From Streptomyces sp. 11x1 (GTDB lineage: Bacteria > Actinomycetota > Actinomycetes > Streptomycetales > Streptomycetaceae), in assembly GCF_032598905.1 (NCBI RefSeq), contig NZ_CP122458.1, positions 4,985,001 to 5,049,000 on the forward strand: a stretch of DNA of 64,000 nt, written 5' to 3'. The notes below the pieces were generated by a model. The model worked only from the letters and a program-made list of their open reading frames with translations, made no database searches and was not told the DNA's origin. The translations under genes and the position numbers were made by a program. Of the stretch, positions 43,204 through 51,358 are shown piece after piece. How positions within the stretch are numbered: position 1 is the first letter of the stretch; every line of letters begins with the position of its first letter.

Positions 43204-44421
43204 GTGAACGGCATACGGGGGGCTCGGGGTTGGTGGGGGCGGGGGCGAGGGCTCGCGGAGAGGTACCCGTGGGTGGTGGATGTCGGGGTCGCCCTGTTGG
43301 TGCAGGGGGCCATGACCATGCCGTTCGTGGTGCCTCGGGCGGTCGGGCTGGCGCCGGCGACTTGGGCCGCGTACGGGATGATGACGCTCACCGTGGTGCC
43401 ACTGGTGTGGCGGCGGCGGGCTCCGCTCGCTGTGCTGCTGGCGGTTCTGGTGACCAGCATGGTCTACAAGCTGGCCGTCGACGGGCCCGGGCAGCCGCTG
43501 CCGTACAACGGGCTCGTGATCGTCTACACGGTCGCCGTCCTGTCGTCGCCCTGGAAGCGGCTCGTCAGCGGGGTGCTGGTGCTGATCGCCGTGCCCGTGG
43601 GGGTGTGGCTCAACACGCGGTCGGCGCGTGAACTGACCTTCTCCGCCTTCGTGTTCACGGCCGCCTACGTCTTCGGGCGGCTCACCGACGCCCGTCAGCG
43701 CGCCCACCGGGTGGAGGCCGAGCGGGCCGCCGCGCGGGAACGGGCCCGCATCGCACGGGAGATGCACGACATCCTCTCCCACGCCGTCAGTCTGATGATC
43801 GTGCAGGCGGAGGCCGGGCCCGTGGCGGTGCGTACGGCGCCGGAGCGGGCCGAGGCCGCCTTCGACGTGATCTCCGAGACCGGGCGGGACGCCATGGTCC
43901 AGCTGCGGCGGATGCTCGGCCTCCTCCGGGACAGCGAGGAGGGCGGCGAGGACGGCAGCGTGGGGGTCGGTGCGGGGTACGCGCCCGAGCTCGCGCCCCG
44001 TGCGCCTCAGCCCGGGGTCGGGGAGCTGCCCGCGCTGTTCGAGCGGGTGCGGGGCAGCGGGCTTCAGGTCCGGTACGAGGTCGCGGGGTCGGAGCACGTG
44101 CTCCCGGAGGCCGTCGGGGCGACCGTCTTCCGGATCGTGCAGGAGGCACTGACGAACACGGTCAGGCATGCGGCGGCCCGTACCGTCACCGTTCAACTTA
44201 CCTATGGTGAAGGCGAATTGGGGGTAGGCGTGGTCGATGACGGGCGAGGGGCTCGGGCTGGGTTCGGCAGCGGTGGGCACGGGCTCGTGGGGGTGCGGGA
44301 GCGGGCCGCCGCGCTCGGGGGTACGGCGGAGGTCGGGGCCGGACCCGGTGGGCGCGGGTTCGAGGTACGGGTGCGGATACCCGTGCCGGCCGTGGTCGCG
44401 ACCGCGGAGGCGGGCCGGTGA
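43204..44421 (+). CDS. NarL-type two-component sensor histidine kinase
   Basis: 405 residues from GTG 43204. Five or six membrane segments (about 25-160), then HisKA_3 with phospho-acceptor H188 (RARIAREMHDILSHAVSLM) and an HATPase domain with N-box (VFRIVQEALTNTVRHAA) and G-box (FGSGGHGLVGVRERAAALGG). The periplasmic loops are short, so the signal is probably membrane or intramembrane. Its stop overlaps the response-regulator start (GTGA), so the pair is coupled. All catalytic motifs are intact, in contrast with the double kinase elsewhere in the window. Confidence 0.93.
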   Translation: MNGIRGARGWWGRGRGLAERYPWVVDVGVALLVQGAMTMPFVVPRAVGLAPATWAAYGMMTLTVVPLVWRRRAPLAVLLAVLVTSMVYKLAVDGPGQPLPYNGLVIVYTVAVLSSPWKRLVSGVLVLIAVPVGVWLNTRSARELTFSAFVFTAAYVFGRLTDARQRAHRVEAERAAARERARIAREMHDILSHAVSLMIVQAEAGPVAVRTAPERAEAAFDVISETGRDAMVQLRRMLGLLRDSEEGGEDGSVGVGAGYAPELAPRAPQPGVGELPALFERVRGSGLQVRYEVAGSEHVLPEAVGATVFRIVQEALTNTVRHAAARTVTVQLTYGEGELGVGVVDDGRGARAGFGSGGHGLVGVRERAAALGGTAEVGAGPGGRGFEVRVRIPVPAVVATAEAGR

Positions 44422-45326
44422 CCGGTCAGGTGATCCGGGTGGTCGTCGCCGATGACCAGGAGCTGGTGCGGAGCGGGTTCGCGTTGATCCTCGACGTGCA
44501 GCCCGACATCGAGGTCGTCGCGGAGGTCGGTGACGGGGTGGAGGCGGTCGAGGCGGTGCGGCGGCACCGCGCCGACGTGGCGCTGCTCGACATCCGGATG
44601 CCCCGGATGGACGGCATCGAGGCGTGCCGGGCGATCAGTGCGACATGTACGAGCGGTACGAGCAGTGCGAGCACTGCCGGCGGTGCGGGCCCTACAGGCG
44701 GTGCGGGCGGCGGCTGTCGGGTGGTCATGCTGACGACCTTCGACTCCGACGAGTACGTGTACGAGGCGCTGCACGCGGGGGCCAGCGGGTTCCTGCTCAA
44801 GGACGTCCGGCGGGACGATCTCGTGCACGCGGTGCGGGTGGTGGCGCGGGGCGACTCGCTGCTCGCGCCGTCCGTGGCCCGGCGGCTCGTGGAGCAGTAC
44901 ACACGGCCCACCGTGAACGCCGCCCCGGACCGGCGGCCCGACCCCCGGCTCGACGTGCTGACCGGCAGGGAGCGGGAGACCCTGTTGCTGCTGGCGCGAG
45001 GGCTGTCGAACGCCGAGATCGCCGCCGAACTGGTCGTCAGCGATCACACGGTCAAGACCCATGTCGGCAACGTGCTCGCCAAGCTCGGCCTGCGCGACCG
45101 TATCCAGGCGGTGATCTGCGCGTACGAGACGGGGCTGATCGCGGCGGGTGACGACTCGCTCTGGGCGGGTGGCACGTTGCCCGGGGCGGGCGGGGATCCC
45201 TCGGGGAGGCCGCCGGTTCCCCGCCTGCCCGGGCCCGGTACGCCGGGCGGGGGTGGAGGTCGCCCGCCCGGGGGAGCCGAGCGCGCCTTGTCCTCCCCCA
45301 TGTCGGCGAGGAAACTGCGCCCCTAG
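44418..45326 (+). CDS. NarL-family response regulator with receiver-loop insertion
   Basis: 302 residues, about 80 longer than usual. Receiver domain with ADDQ, phospho-acceptor D58 (ALLDIRMPRMDG), T in VMLTTFDSD and K in FLLKDVRRDD. Between I73 and R101 a low-complexity Ser/Thr/Gly/Ala insert (about 74-100) enlarges the loop before beta-4. LuxR HTH: LTGRERETLLLLARGLSNAEIAAELVVSDHTVKTHVG region. A Gly/Pro-rich tail of about 60 residues ends the protein. The insert lies away from D58 but near the output face, so phosphorylation may still work. Confidence 0.9.
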   Translation: MTGQVIRVVVADDQELVRSGFALILDVQPDIEVVAEVGDGVEAVEAVRRHRADVALLDIRMPRMDGIEACRAISATCTSGTSSASTAGGAGPTGGAGGGCRVVMLTTFDSDEYVYEALHAGASGFLLKDVRRDDLVHAVRVVARGDSLLAPSVARRLVEQYTRPTVNAAPDRRPDPRLDVLTGRERETLLLLARGLSNAEIAAELVVSDHTVKTHVGNVLAKLGLRDRIQAVICAYETGLIAAGDDSLWAGGTLPGAGGDPSGRPPVPRLPGPGTPGGGGGRPPGGAERALSSPMSARKLRP

Positions 45327-45425
45327 CACGCCCTGGAACCGCTCGCTCGGGTGATCCGCTGGTAGCCGCTGGTCAGAAGGATGGGGCCACGACCTGAACA
45401 CCGGCCCACGTCCCAGGAGTTGACC

Positions 45426-46628
45426 ATGAGGAGCACCACCCGTACGTTGCTCGCCGCCGCCCTCGTGCTGGGGGCTGCCGCCGGGCCGACGGTACTGCCG
45501 GCCACCGCGGCACCCGGCCCGGCCCTCGCCTCCGCCTCCGCACGGTCGGAAGCACCGTCGTCGGCGGACACCCGGCTCACCACCGCCATGGAGGCCGCCA
45601 TCGCCGGGCTGCCCTCCGCCGACGCGACCGCCGCACTCGTGCGGGTCGGGGGGAGCGAGGGGGTGTGGCGCGGCAGTTCGGGCGTGCACGACCTCACCAC
45701 CGGCCGGGCCGCCGATCCGAGCGCCCGCTTCCGGGCCGGTTCGGTGACCAAGGTGTTCACGGCCGCCGTCGTGCTGCGGCTGGTCGCCGCGGGGAAAGTC
45801 GACCTCGACCGGAGCGCCCGCTCGTACCTGCCCGAGCTGATCCCGGCGTCGTACAGCGGCGTCACCGTCCGGCAGTTGCTCAACCACACGCACGGCATCC
45901 CCGCGCCCGACTTCCCGTGGACGACCATCGAGGGGGCGTACGCGAACCGCTTCCGGATCCACGACCCCGAGGAGATGGTGCGGTCGGCGACGGCGAAGGA
46001 GCGGGAGTTCACGCCGGGAGAGCGGCAGCACTACCTCAACATCGGCTACACGATCGCCGGACTCATCGTCGAGCGGGTGACGGGGGACTCGTACGAGGAG
46101 CAGGTCGCGCGGCAGGTGCTGAGGCCGCTCGGACTGCGGGACACGTACGTCCCGGGGACCGATCCGCGCATCGTCGGCCCGCACAACCACGGGTACCAGC
46201 GGATGACCCTCGACGACGGGACGACCGGGCTGCGGGACGTGACCGTGTGGGGCGTGACGGACGGCTGGGCGGCCGGGGACATCGTCTCGACCACGGCCGA
46301 TCTGGAGCGGTTCACGAAGGCGCTGTTCCGGGGACGGGTCGTGCCGCGCGGGCCGGTGCTGGAGGAGATGTTCACGGTGCCGCAGGTGACGGACCACAAG
46401 ACGGGCAAGCCCGCCGAGTACGCCGTCGGGCTGGCGCGCAAGGTGCTCGGCGGGCGTGCGGTGTGGGGCAAGACGGGTGGCCGTTGGGGCTACAACAGCG
46501 TCGTCGCCTCCACGCGGGACGGTTCGCGCACCCTCGTCTACAGCGTCAACTCCACGGACGCCAAGGGCGGCACCATGAACAAGGTGGCCATGAACGTGAT
46601 GGTGGCGGCCTACGGGATGCCGTCGTAG
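45426..46628 (+). CDS. Secreted serine hydrolase, class C beta-lactamase/D,D-peptidase fold
   Basis: 400 residues. Signal peptide (TLLAAALVLGAAAGPTVLPATAA). Active-site motifs: S106-V-T-K109 (FRAGSVTKVFTA), Y-L-N in QHYLNIGYTIAG (the Y-x-N position) and K-T-G in VWGKTGGRWGY. NHTHGIPAP matches the usual NHTSGI. Such enzymes hydrolyse D-alanyl peptides or esters in the cell envelope. It begins 99 bp after the two-component pair and may be one of its targets, though no direct evidence exists. It is an intact counterpart to the broken serine hydrolase at 4.6-5.8 kb. Confidence 0.9.
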   Translation: MRSTTRTLLAAALVLGAAAGPTVLPATAAPGPALASASARSEAPSSADTRLTTAMEAAIAGLPSADATAALVRVGGSEGVWRGSSGVHDLTTGRAADPSARFRAGSVTKVFTAAVVLRLVAAGKVDLDRSARSYLPELIPASYSGVTVRQLLNHTHGIPAPDFPWTTIEGAYANRFRIHDPEEMVRSATAKEREFTPGERQHYLNIGYTIAGLIVERVTGDSYEEQVARQVLRPLGLRDTYVPGTDPRIVGPHNHGYQRMTLDDGTTGLRDVTVWGVTDGWAAGDIVSTTADLERFTKALFRGRVVPRGPVLEEMFTVPQVTDHKTGKPAEYAVGLARKVLGGRAVWGKTGGRWGYNSVVASTRDGSRTLVYSVNSTDAKGGTMNKVAMNVMVAAYGMPS

Positions 46629-46707
46629 CGGGCACGATCAGGACAACTGACCTAGAGATTCGGCTAGTTGGGGTCGCCGGGGCACATCGGCCCCTAACAT
46701 CGGCGGC

Positions 46708-48033
46708 ATGCGAATACGTCGAGGCCATGACAATCGGGGTCGGGGCCGGGGTTCGGACCGTGATCCGCGTGCCGACGCGTATCCGATGCCGAGCGTGCCG
46801 TACGGGTGGTACGCGGTGCTGCGCAGCACGGAGTTGCCCGCGGGCAAAGTCGTCAGCCTGCACTACTTCGGGCGGGCGCTGATCGCGTTCCGTGGGGCGG
46901 ACGGGCGGGCCACCGTGCGGGACGCGCACTGTCCGCACTACGGCGCCCATCTCGGCGTCGGCGGGAAGGTCGTGGACGGGACGGTGCAGTGCCCCTTCCA
47001 CGGGTGGCGGTTCGGGGCGAACGGGCGGTGCGTGGAGGCGCCGTTCGCCGTGCGGACGCCCAAGGTGTCGATCGGCGGGTTCCCGGTGCGCGAGCACAGT
47101 GGGCTCATCCTGGTGTACGTCGGGCCGGACGCGTCGGACGTGCCGGGTGAATCGGGTGCGGCGCCGGGTGCGACGCCGGGTGGAGTGGGCGAACCCTCCT
47201 GGGAGGTGCCGGAGATCGAGGAGGCGGGGTCACGGCGGTTCGCCTCGCCCATCGACGACACGTGCCGGGCGCGGATCCACGTCCAGGAGATGCGCGAGAA
47301 CATCGTCGACGAGTCCCACTTCCACTTCATCCACGGGCAGAGCGAGCCGCCGGTCCAGGAGTGGCGGGAGGACGGGCCGTTCGCCGAGGCGCTCGGGACG
47401 ATCAGCCGGCGCGTGTTCGGGTGGGACATCCACAACACCTTCGACGCGTTCATGTACGGGCCGGGTGTGATGGTCGTCCGGGTCCACGGGCCGGTGCTGT
47501 CGGTGACCGCCGTCGCGCTCAGCACACCCGTCGACGACCGCACGAGCGAGCTGCGGATGCTGTACTACCTGCGCAAACCACGCCGACTTCCCTTCCTCAC
47601 ACCCCTGTTCAAGCTCGTCTTCCGGGCCGAGGCACTGGGCGAGGTGCGCGAGGAGATACGGATCTGGGACCACAAGATCCATCAGGCCCGGCCGGTGCTG
47701 CTGCCTCACGAGAAGGGGATCAGGGCGCTGCGGCGGTGGTACGCGCAGTTCTATCCGGGGCCCGCGGGTGAGGCCCCGCCGCGTCCGGACGCGGCCGCGG
47801 CGGGTCCGGACAGGGTCGCGGTCGGCTCGGCGGGTCCCGGGGCCGGCTCGGCGGACGAGCGGCTGTTGTTCCGCTCCGGAGAGGAGGGCCTCCCCACGGA
47901 TGTCATGCCGGTCGAGGAGTCCCTGCCTCAGTCGGCCGCCCGGCGCGAGGGACACCCGGCCTCCGCGGTGGCGGCCCAGAAGGAGAGCAGGCGCAGTCCC
48001 TCCTCGGAGGCCGAACCGGGTTCCGCGGTGTAG
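46708..48033 (+). CDS. Rieske oxygenase, KshA/cholesterol-desaturase-like
   Basis: 441 residues. Rieske cluster ligands C75-x-H77 (DAHCPHYGAHLG) and C95-x2-H98 (VQCPFHGWRF); non-heme iron site in RENIVDESHFHFIHG (N198, D201, H204, H209). This arrangement is that of KshA/Neverland-type steroid oxygenases. It needs a reductase partner, not present in the window. The first 26 residues are basic low complexity; MPSVPYGW (46786) is an alternative start. After about residue 352 the tail is Ala/Gly/Pro rich, and its last 32 residues run antisense to a regulator remnant, so the natural C-terminus has probably been replaced. Confidence 0.85.
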   Translation: MRIRRGHDNRGRGRGSDRDPRADAYPMPSVPYGWYAVLRSTELPAGKVVSLHYFGRALIAFRGADGRATVRDAHCPHYGAHLGVGGKVVDGTVQCPFHGWRFGANGRCVEAPFAVRTPKVSIGGFPVREHSGLILVYVGPDASDVPGESGAAPGATPGGVGEPSWEVPEIEEAGSRRFASPIDDTCRARIHVQEMRENIVDESHFHFIHGQSEPPVQEWREDGPFAEALGTISRRVFGWDIHNTFDAFMYGPGVMVVRVHGPVLSVTAVALSTPVDDRTSELRMLYYLRKPRRLPFLTPLFKLVFRAEALGEVREEIRIWDHKIHQARPVLLPHEKGIRALRRWYAQFYPGPAGEAPPRPDAAAAGPDRVAVGSAGPGAGSADERLLFRSGEEGLPTDVMPVEESLPQSAARREGHPASAVAAQKESRRSPSSEAEPGSAV

Positions 48034-48104
48034 ATGGTGAGAGCCAAGCCCGGTGCGGCGGTCATCTCCCGGCCCTCGTGGGCGAGGGTGAGGTCGCCGA
48101 CGGC
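47938..48104 (-). pseudogene. C-terminal remnant of an MmyB-type XRE regulator
   Basis: Frame ending at 47938-47940 reads AVGDLTLAHEGREMTAAPGL then LTIYTAEPGSASEEGLRLL. The VGDLTL, LTIYTAEPGS and SEEGLRLLSFWAA segments match the end of the MmyB-like ligand-binding domain in Streptomyces HTH regulators. The HTH and most of the domain are missing. The remnant lies opposite the 3' end of the Rieske oxygenase gene, overlapping it by about 95 bp. Confidence 0.75.
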
Positions 48105-48172
48105 CTTTGGTCGTGCGAGCGGCGGCTCGGGCTGAAGACCTGGGCCCGGTCCGAGGGCCCTAAGCTCCCCCC

Positions 48173-48532
48173 ATGGAGCGATCCGAGATCATGCAGCGCG
48201 TCGTCGGGATTCTCACCGAGGCGGTCGAGGTACGGCGGCAGGCTCGCGAGAACCCCGGTGTCGAGGTGGCGTTGACGGGGGCCGTCTCCGCGCTGCTCGT
48301 GGAGACCCTGCCCAAGATCGAGCTGCCCGCCGACGCCTCCGCGCAGGAGACCGCGCACATCATCACGGACGCCCTGGCACCGGCGATCGTGACCCTGGCC
48401 AACTGCTTCTCCTACGCCTTCGTCCACCTGGCCGAGGTACACGACGAGGGCCGGACCGACACGACGGCCGCGGACGTCCTGCGATCCATCTCCTTGCAGT
48501 TCGCCCAGCGGGAGGGGAAGCCGGAGGAGTAG
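48173..48532 (+). CDS. Conserved hypothetical helical protein
   Basis: 119 residues, nearly all helix: MERSEIMQRVVGILTEAVEVRRQA, an amphipathic segment GAVSALLVETLPKIELP, then AHIITDALAPAIVTLANCFSYAFVHLAEVH. No catalytic motif, signal peptide or strong membrane helix. It may be a small regulatory or scaffold protein. ATG 48173 lacks a strong ribosome site. Function unknown. Confidence 0.6.
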   Translation: MERSEIMQRVVGILTEAVEVRRQARENPGVEVALTGAVSALLVETLPKIELPADASAQETAHIITDALAPAIVTLANCFSYAFVHLAEVHDEGRTDTTAADVLRSISLQFAQREGKPEE

Positions 48533-48538
48533 GACCGG

Positions 48539-48735
48539 GCGGGGGTGGGAGCCGGCCGGGGACCGGAAGCGGGGACCCGGAACGCGCACCGGAAGCAGTA
48601 GCGGGTACCGGGCCAGTAACGGGGCCGAGGCTGGAAGCCGGGCCCGGGACCGTAAGCCAGGGCCGCAATCGGGGCAGAAGGCAGAGGCCGGGGCAGGCCG
48701 GGCAGGCGGGCAGGCCGGGCAGCTCCCCCGCCGCG
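48539..48735. repeat. Degenerate short repeats in an intergenic spacer
   Basis: About 195 bp of reiterated CCGGGACCGGAAG-like and GGGCAGGCCG-like units with many substitutions. No gene is evident. Repeats end just before the stop of the AhpD-like gene. Confidence 0.65.
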
Positions 48736-48767
48736 AGACTCGCGACGGGGTGCGCTATCGGCTCGTC

Positions 48768-49241
48768 TCAGCCCAGCATGCCCACCTGGTAGTCACCGGC
48801 CGGCTGCCGCACCATGACGTTCAGCCGGTTGAAGGTGTTGATGAGGGCGATCAGCGCCACCAGGGCGAGGAGCTGGTCCTCGTCGTAGTGCTTGGCCGCG
48901 TTCTCCCAGACCCCGTCCGGGACGCCGCCGGCCCCGTCGGCGATGCGGGTGCCCTGCTCGGCGAGTTCCAGCGCGGCGCGCTCGGCGTCCGTGAAGACCT
49001 TCGCCTCTCGCCAGCCCGCCACCATGTGCAGCCGCTGCGCGGTCTCCCCGGCGTGCTCGGCCTCCTTGGTGTGCATGTCGAGGCAGTACCCGCAGCCGTT
49101 GATCTGACTGGCGCGGATTTTCACCAACTCCTGTGTTGCCTTGGGGAGTTCGGACGAGGCGATCACCTTGTCGGCGCCGACGAGGTGCTTGACGAGCTTG
49201 CCGGTGAGGGGGTTGGCGAACAGGTTCAGACGCGCTTCCAT
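48768..49241 (-). CDS. AhpD-like carboxymuconolactone decarboxylase-family protein
   Basis: 157 residues. The CxxC redox motif with downstream His is present (QINGCGYCLDMHTKEAEHAG), as in alkylhydroperoxidase AhpD, and the flanking VKIRAS and LVALIALINTFNRLNV segments match the family. Proteins of this kind reduce peroxides with thiol partners in the cytoplasm. ATG 49241 opens MEARLN; the frame stays open far upstream but that extension is compositionally shadow-like. It is divergent from the peptidase gene, 323 bp away. No peroxiredoxin gene is adjacent. Confidence 0.9.
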   Translation of the reverse strand: MEARLNLFANPLTGKLVKHLVGADKVIASSELPKATQELVKIRASQINGCGYCLDMHTKEAEHAGETAQRLHMVAGWREAKVFTDAERAALELAEQGTRIADGAGGVPDGVWENAAKHYDEDQLLALVALIALINTFNRLNVMVRQPAGDYQVGMLG

Positions 49242-49564
49242 GGCTGGCTCCTTGTGCCGTCGTGTGCGGTGACAACACATGGACGGGCCGGGCCCGCGCG
49301 GATGTGACACGGGTGCGTGTGACGCCCGCCACGCTCCCCGGCCACCCGTCACGGCCCCCCGATCACCCGTCACGGCCCCGAATCGCCCTGCCGGCGATCC
49401 GGCATTCCCCCGCCCCCGGCAGGCAGGGTGGAGAAACTGCGTGGGAAGTCGGTCACGGCGGCACCTCTCTGGCGTTTTTGGCCTCTCCTCAGTTAGACAT
49501 GCTCCGGCCCCACCTTGACCAGTGGGGTTGCCGTGGACACGTATTCCCAGGGGGGAACACACTC

Positions 49565-51223
49565 ATGACCACGTATCGGTACGCACCCAGACGTACCACT
49601 CGGCTCAGACTCGTCGGTGCCGCCGTGACGGCGCTCGTCCTCGCCGCGACGGGGACGGCGACCCAGGCGATGGCCGCGCAGGACACGACGCGGCAGCCGC
49701 AGTCGGCGAAGACCCCGCCGCCGCCCGTGCCGACGCTCGCCTGGACCGACTGCCAGGGCGGGTACGAGTGCGCCGACGCGGATGTCCCACTGGACTACCG
49801 GGAGCCGCAGGGCCGCAAGATCACGCTCGCGGTGGTCCGCAAGAAGGCCGCCGACCCGGCCAAGCGCAAGGGCACGCTCTTCATGCAGCCCGGCGGACCG
49901 GGCAACTCCGGCGTGGACTTCGTCCGCAACAACTACGACGACCTCCCGGCCGCCCTGCGCGACTCGTTCGACGTCTTCGGCTACGACGTCCGCGGTGTCG
50001 GCCGCAGTTCGGCGCTCACCTGCTTCGACGACGCCCGCTACACCAAGGCCGTCACCGACGCCAAGGGCGTCCCCGGCCCGGACGCCTTCGGCCCGGCGGT
50101 GCGCGAGGCCGCCGAGTTCAACCAGGCCTGCCTCGACAACTCGGGCGGCCTGCTGCCGTACGTCGGCACGGAGTACGTCGCCCGTGACATCGACCTGCTG
50201 CGCCAGGCCCTCGGCGAGGAGCAACTGACGTACTACGGGCGGTCGTTCGGCGCGTACATCGGCACCGTCTACGCGTCGATGTTCCCCAAGCGGGTGCGGG
50301 CGGCGACGCTCGACGGGGCGTACGACCCGTACAAGTACGCCTACCGCCCCTACGAGTACGACCGGGCCCAGTACCTGGCGCTGGACGGCACGATGAGCCG
50401 CTTCCTCGACTGGTGCGCCGCCGACCAGGCGGTCTGCGGCTTCGGTGACGGCGACCCGCGCGGGGCGTTCGAGCAGCTGAAGAAGGACCTCGACGCCAAC
50501 CCGGTGACGACCGCGAACGGCGGGAAGGCCAACGGCTACACCTTGGTCTACCGGCTGATGTTCAACATCAACGAGGGCAAGGTCATCTGGCCCTCCCTCG
50601 GCGCGGCGCTGAAGAAGGCGCAGGCGCGGGACAACACCTCGTTCCTGCTGCGGCCGCCGTCCCCGGCGAGCTTCGACTTCCTCGGCCCGAACGTGGTCGT
50701 CGAGTGCGTCGACAAGGACTACCCGAAGAGCCTGCGCAAGCTGGAGCGGAACGTCACGGCCAACGCGAAGGACGCGCCGCTGCTGGGCCCGGCCATGGCG
50801 TTCGGTCCGCCGACCTACGACCACCAGCACGCCACCGCGTGCGTCCAGTGGCCCGCCGAGACGCCCAGCCGCTACGACGGCTCCTTCCGGGCCAAGGGTT
50901 CGGCGCCGATCCTGGTGCTCGGCACCACCGGTGACCCGGACACCCCGTACCAGGACGCGGTCGCGCTGTCCCGGCAGCTGGACAACGCCTCGCTGCTGAC
51001 GTTCGACGCCGAGGGCCACACGGCGTTCGGCCGCAGCGCCTGTGCGACGGACGCGGTCGTGAACTACCTCGTCGACCAGGTGGTCCCGGCCTCCGGCACC
51101 ACCTGCGCGGACGAGACCCAGCCGCCGTCCTCGACGCCGAAGACGGCGCCGCCCGGCACGACCCTGAGCGAGCTGCGCAACGGCGTCAACGAGCGCGTCG
51201 AGCGCATCGGCGACGCAAGCTGA
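49565..51223 (+). CDS. Secreted tripeptidyl aminopeptidase-type alpha/beta hydrolase
   Basis: 552 residues. Signal peptide about 1-38 (LRLVGAAVTALVLAATGTATQAMA). Nucleophile Ser is in YYGRSFGAYIGTVYA (G-x-S-x-G), Asp in TTGDPDTPYQDA, His in DAEGHTAFGRS. QPGGPGNSGVDF is the oxyanion region of SlpD/SlpE/TAP peptidases, and the C-terminal TAP-like domain is intact. These exported enzymes remove N-terminal tripeptides from proteins, including secreted ones. ATG 49565; TTGACC at 49515-49520 may be a -35. A terminator hairpin follows the stop. Confidence 0.92.
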   Translation: MTTYRYAPRRTTRLRLVGAAVTALVLAATGTATQAMAAQDTTRQPQSAKTPPPPVPTLAWTDCQGGYECADADVPLDYREPQGRKITLAVVRKKAADPAKRKGTLFMQPGGPGNSGVDFVRNNYDDLPAALRDSFDVFGYDVRGVGRSSALTCFDDARYTKAVTDAKGVPGPDAFGPAVREAAEFNQACLDNSGGLLPYVGTEYVARDIDLLRQALGEEQLTYYGRSFGAYIGTVYASMFPKRVRAATLDGAYDPYKYAYRPYEYDRAQYLALDGTMSRFLDWCAADQAVCGFGDGDPRGAFEQLKKDLDANPVTTANGGKANGYTLVYRLMFNINEGKVIWPSLGAALKKAQARDNTSFLLRPPSPASFDFLGPNVVVECVDKDYPKSLRKLERNVTANAKDAPLLGPAMAFGPPTYDHQHATACVQWPAETPSRYDGSFRAKGSAPILVLGTTGDPDTPYQDAVALSRQLDNASLLTFDAEGHTAFGRSACATDAVVNYLVDQVVPASGTTCADETQPPSSTPKTAPPGTTLSELRNGVNERVERIGDAS

Positions 51224-51265
51224 CCGACTCCGTCGACGGACCGGCCGCGTCGGCCGGCCGGACAC

Positions 51266-51310
51266 GAACCCCGGGGCACCCGCCCCTCCACGGCGAGCAC
51301 CCCGGGGTTC
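51266..51310. terminator. Terminator hairpin
   Basis: 11-bp perfect stem (51266-51276 with 51300-51310) with a 23-nt loop, between the convergent peptidase and SpoIIE phosphatase genes. Confidence 0.75.
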
Positions 51311-51358
51311 CGCATGTCTGCGACACGTCCGCGGCTCGGCGTCCACCGGTGGTGACGG

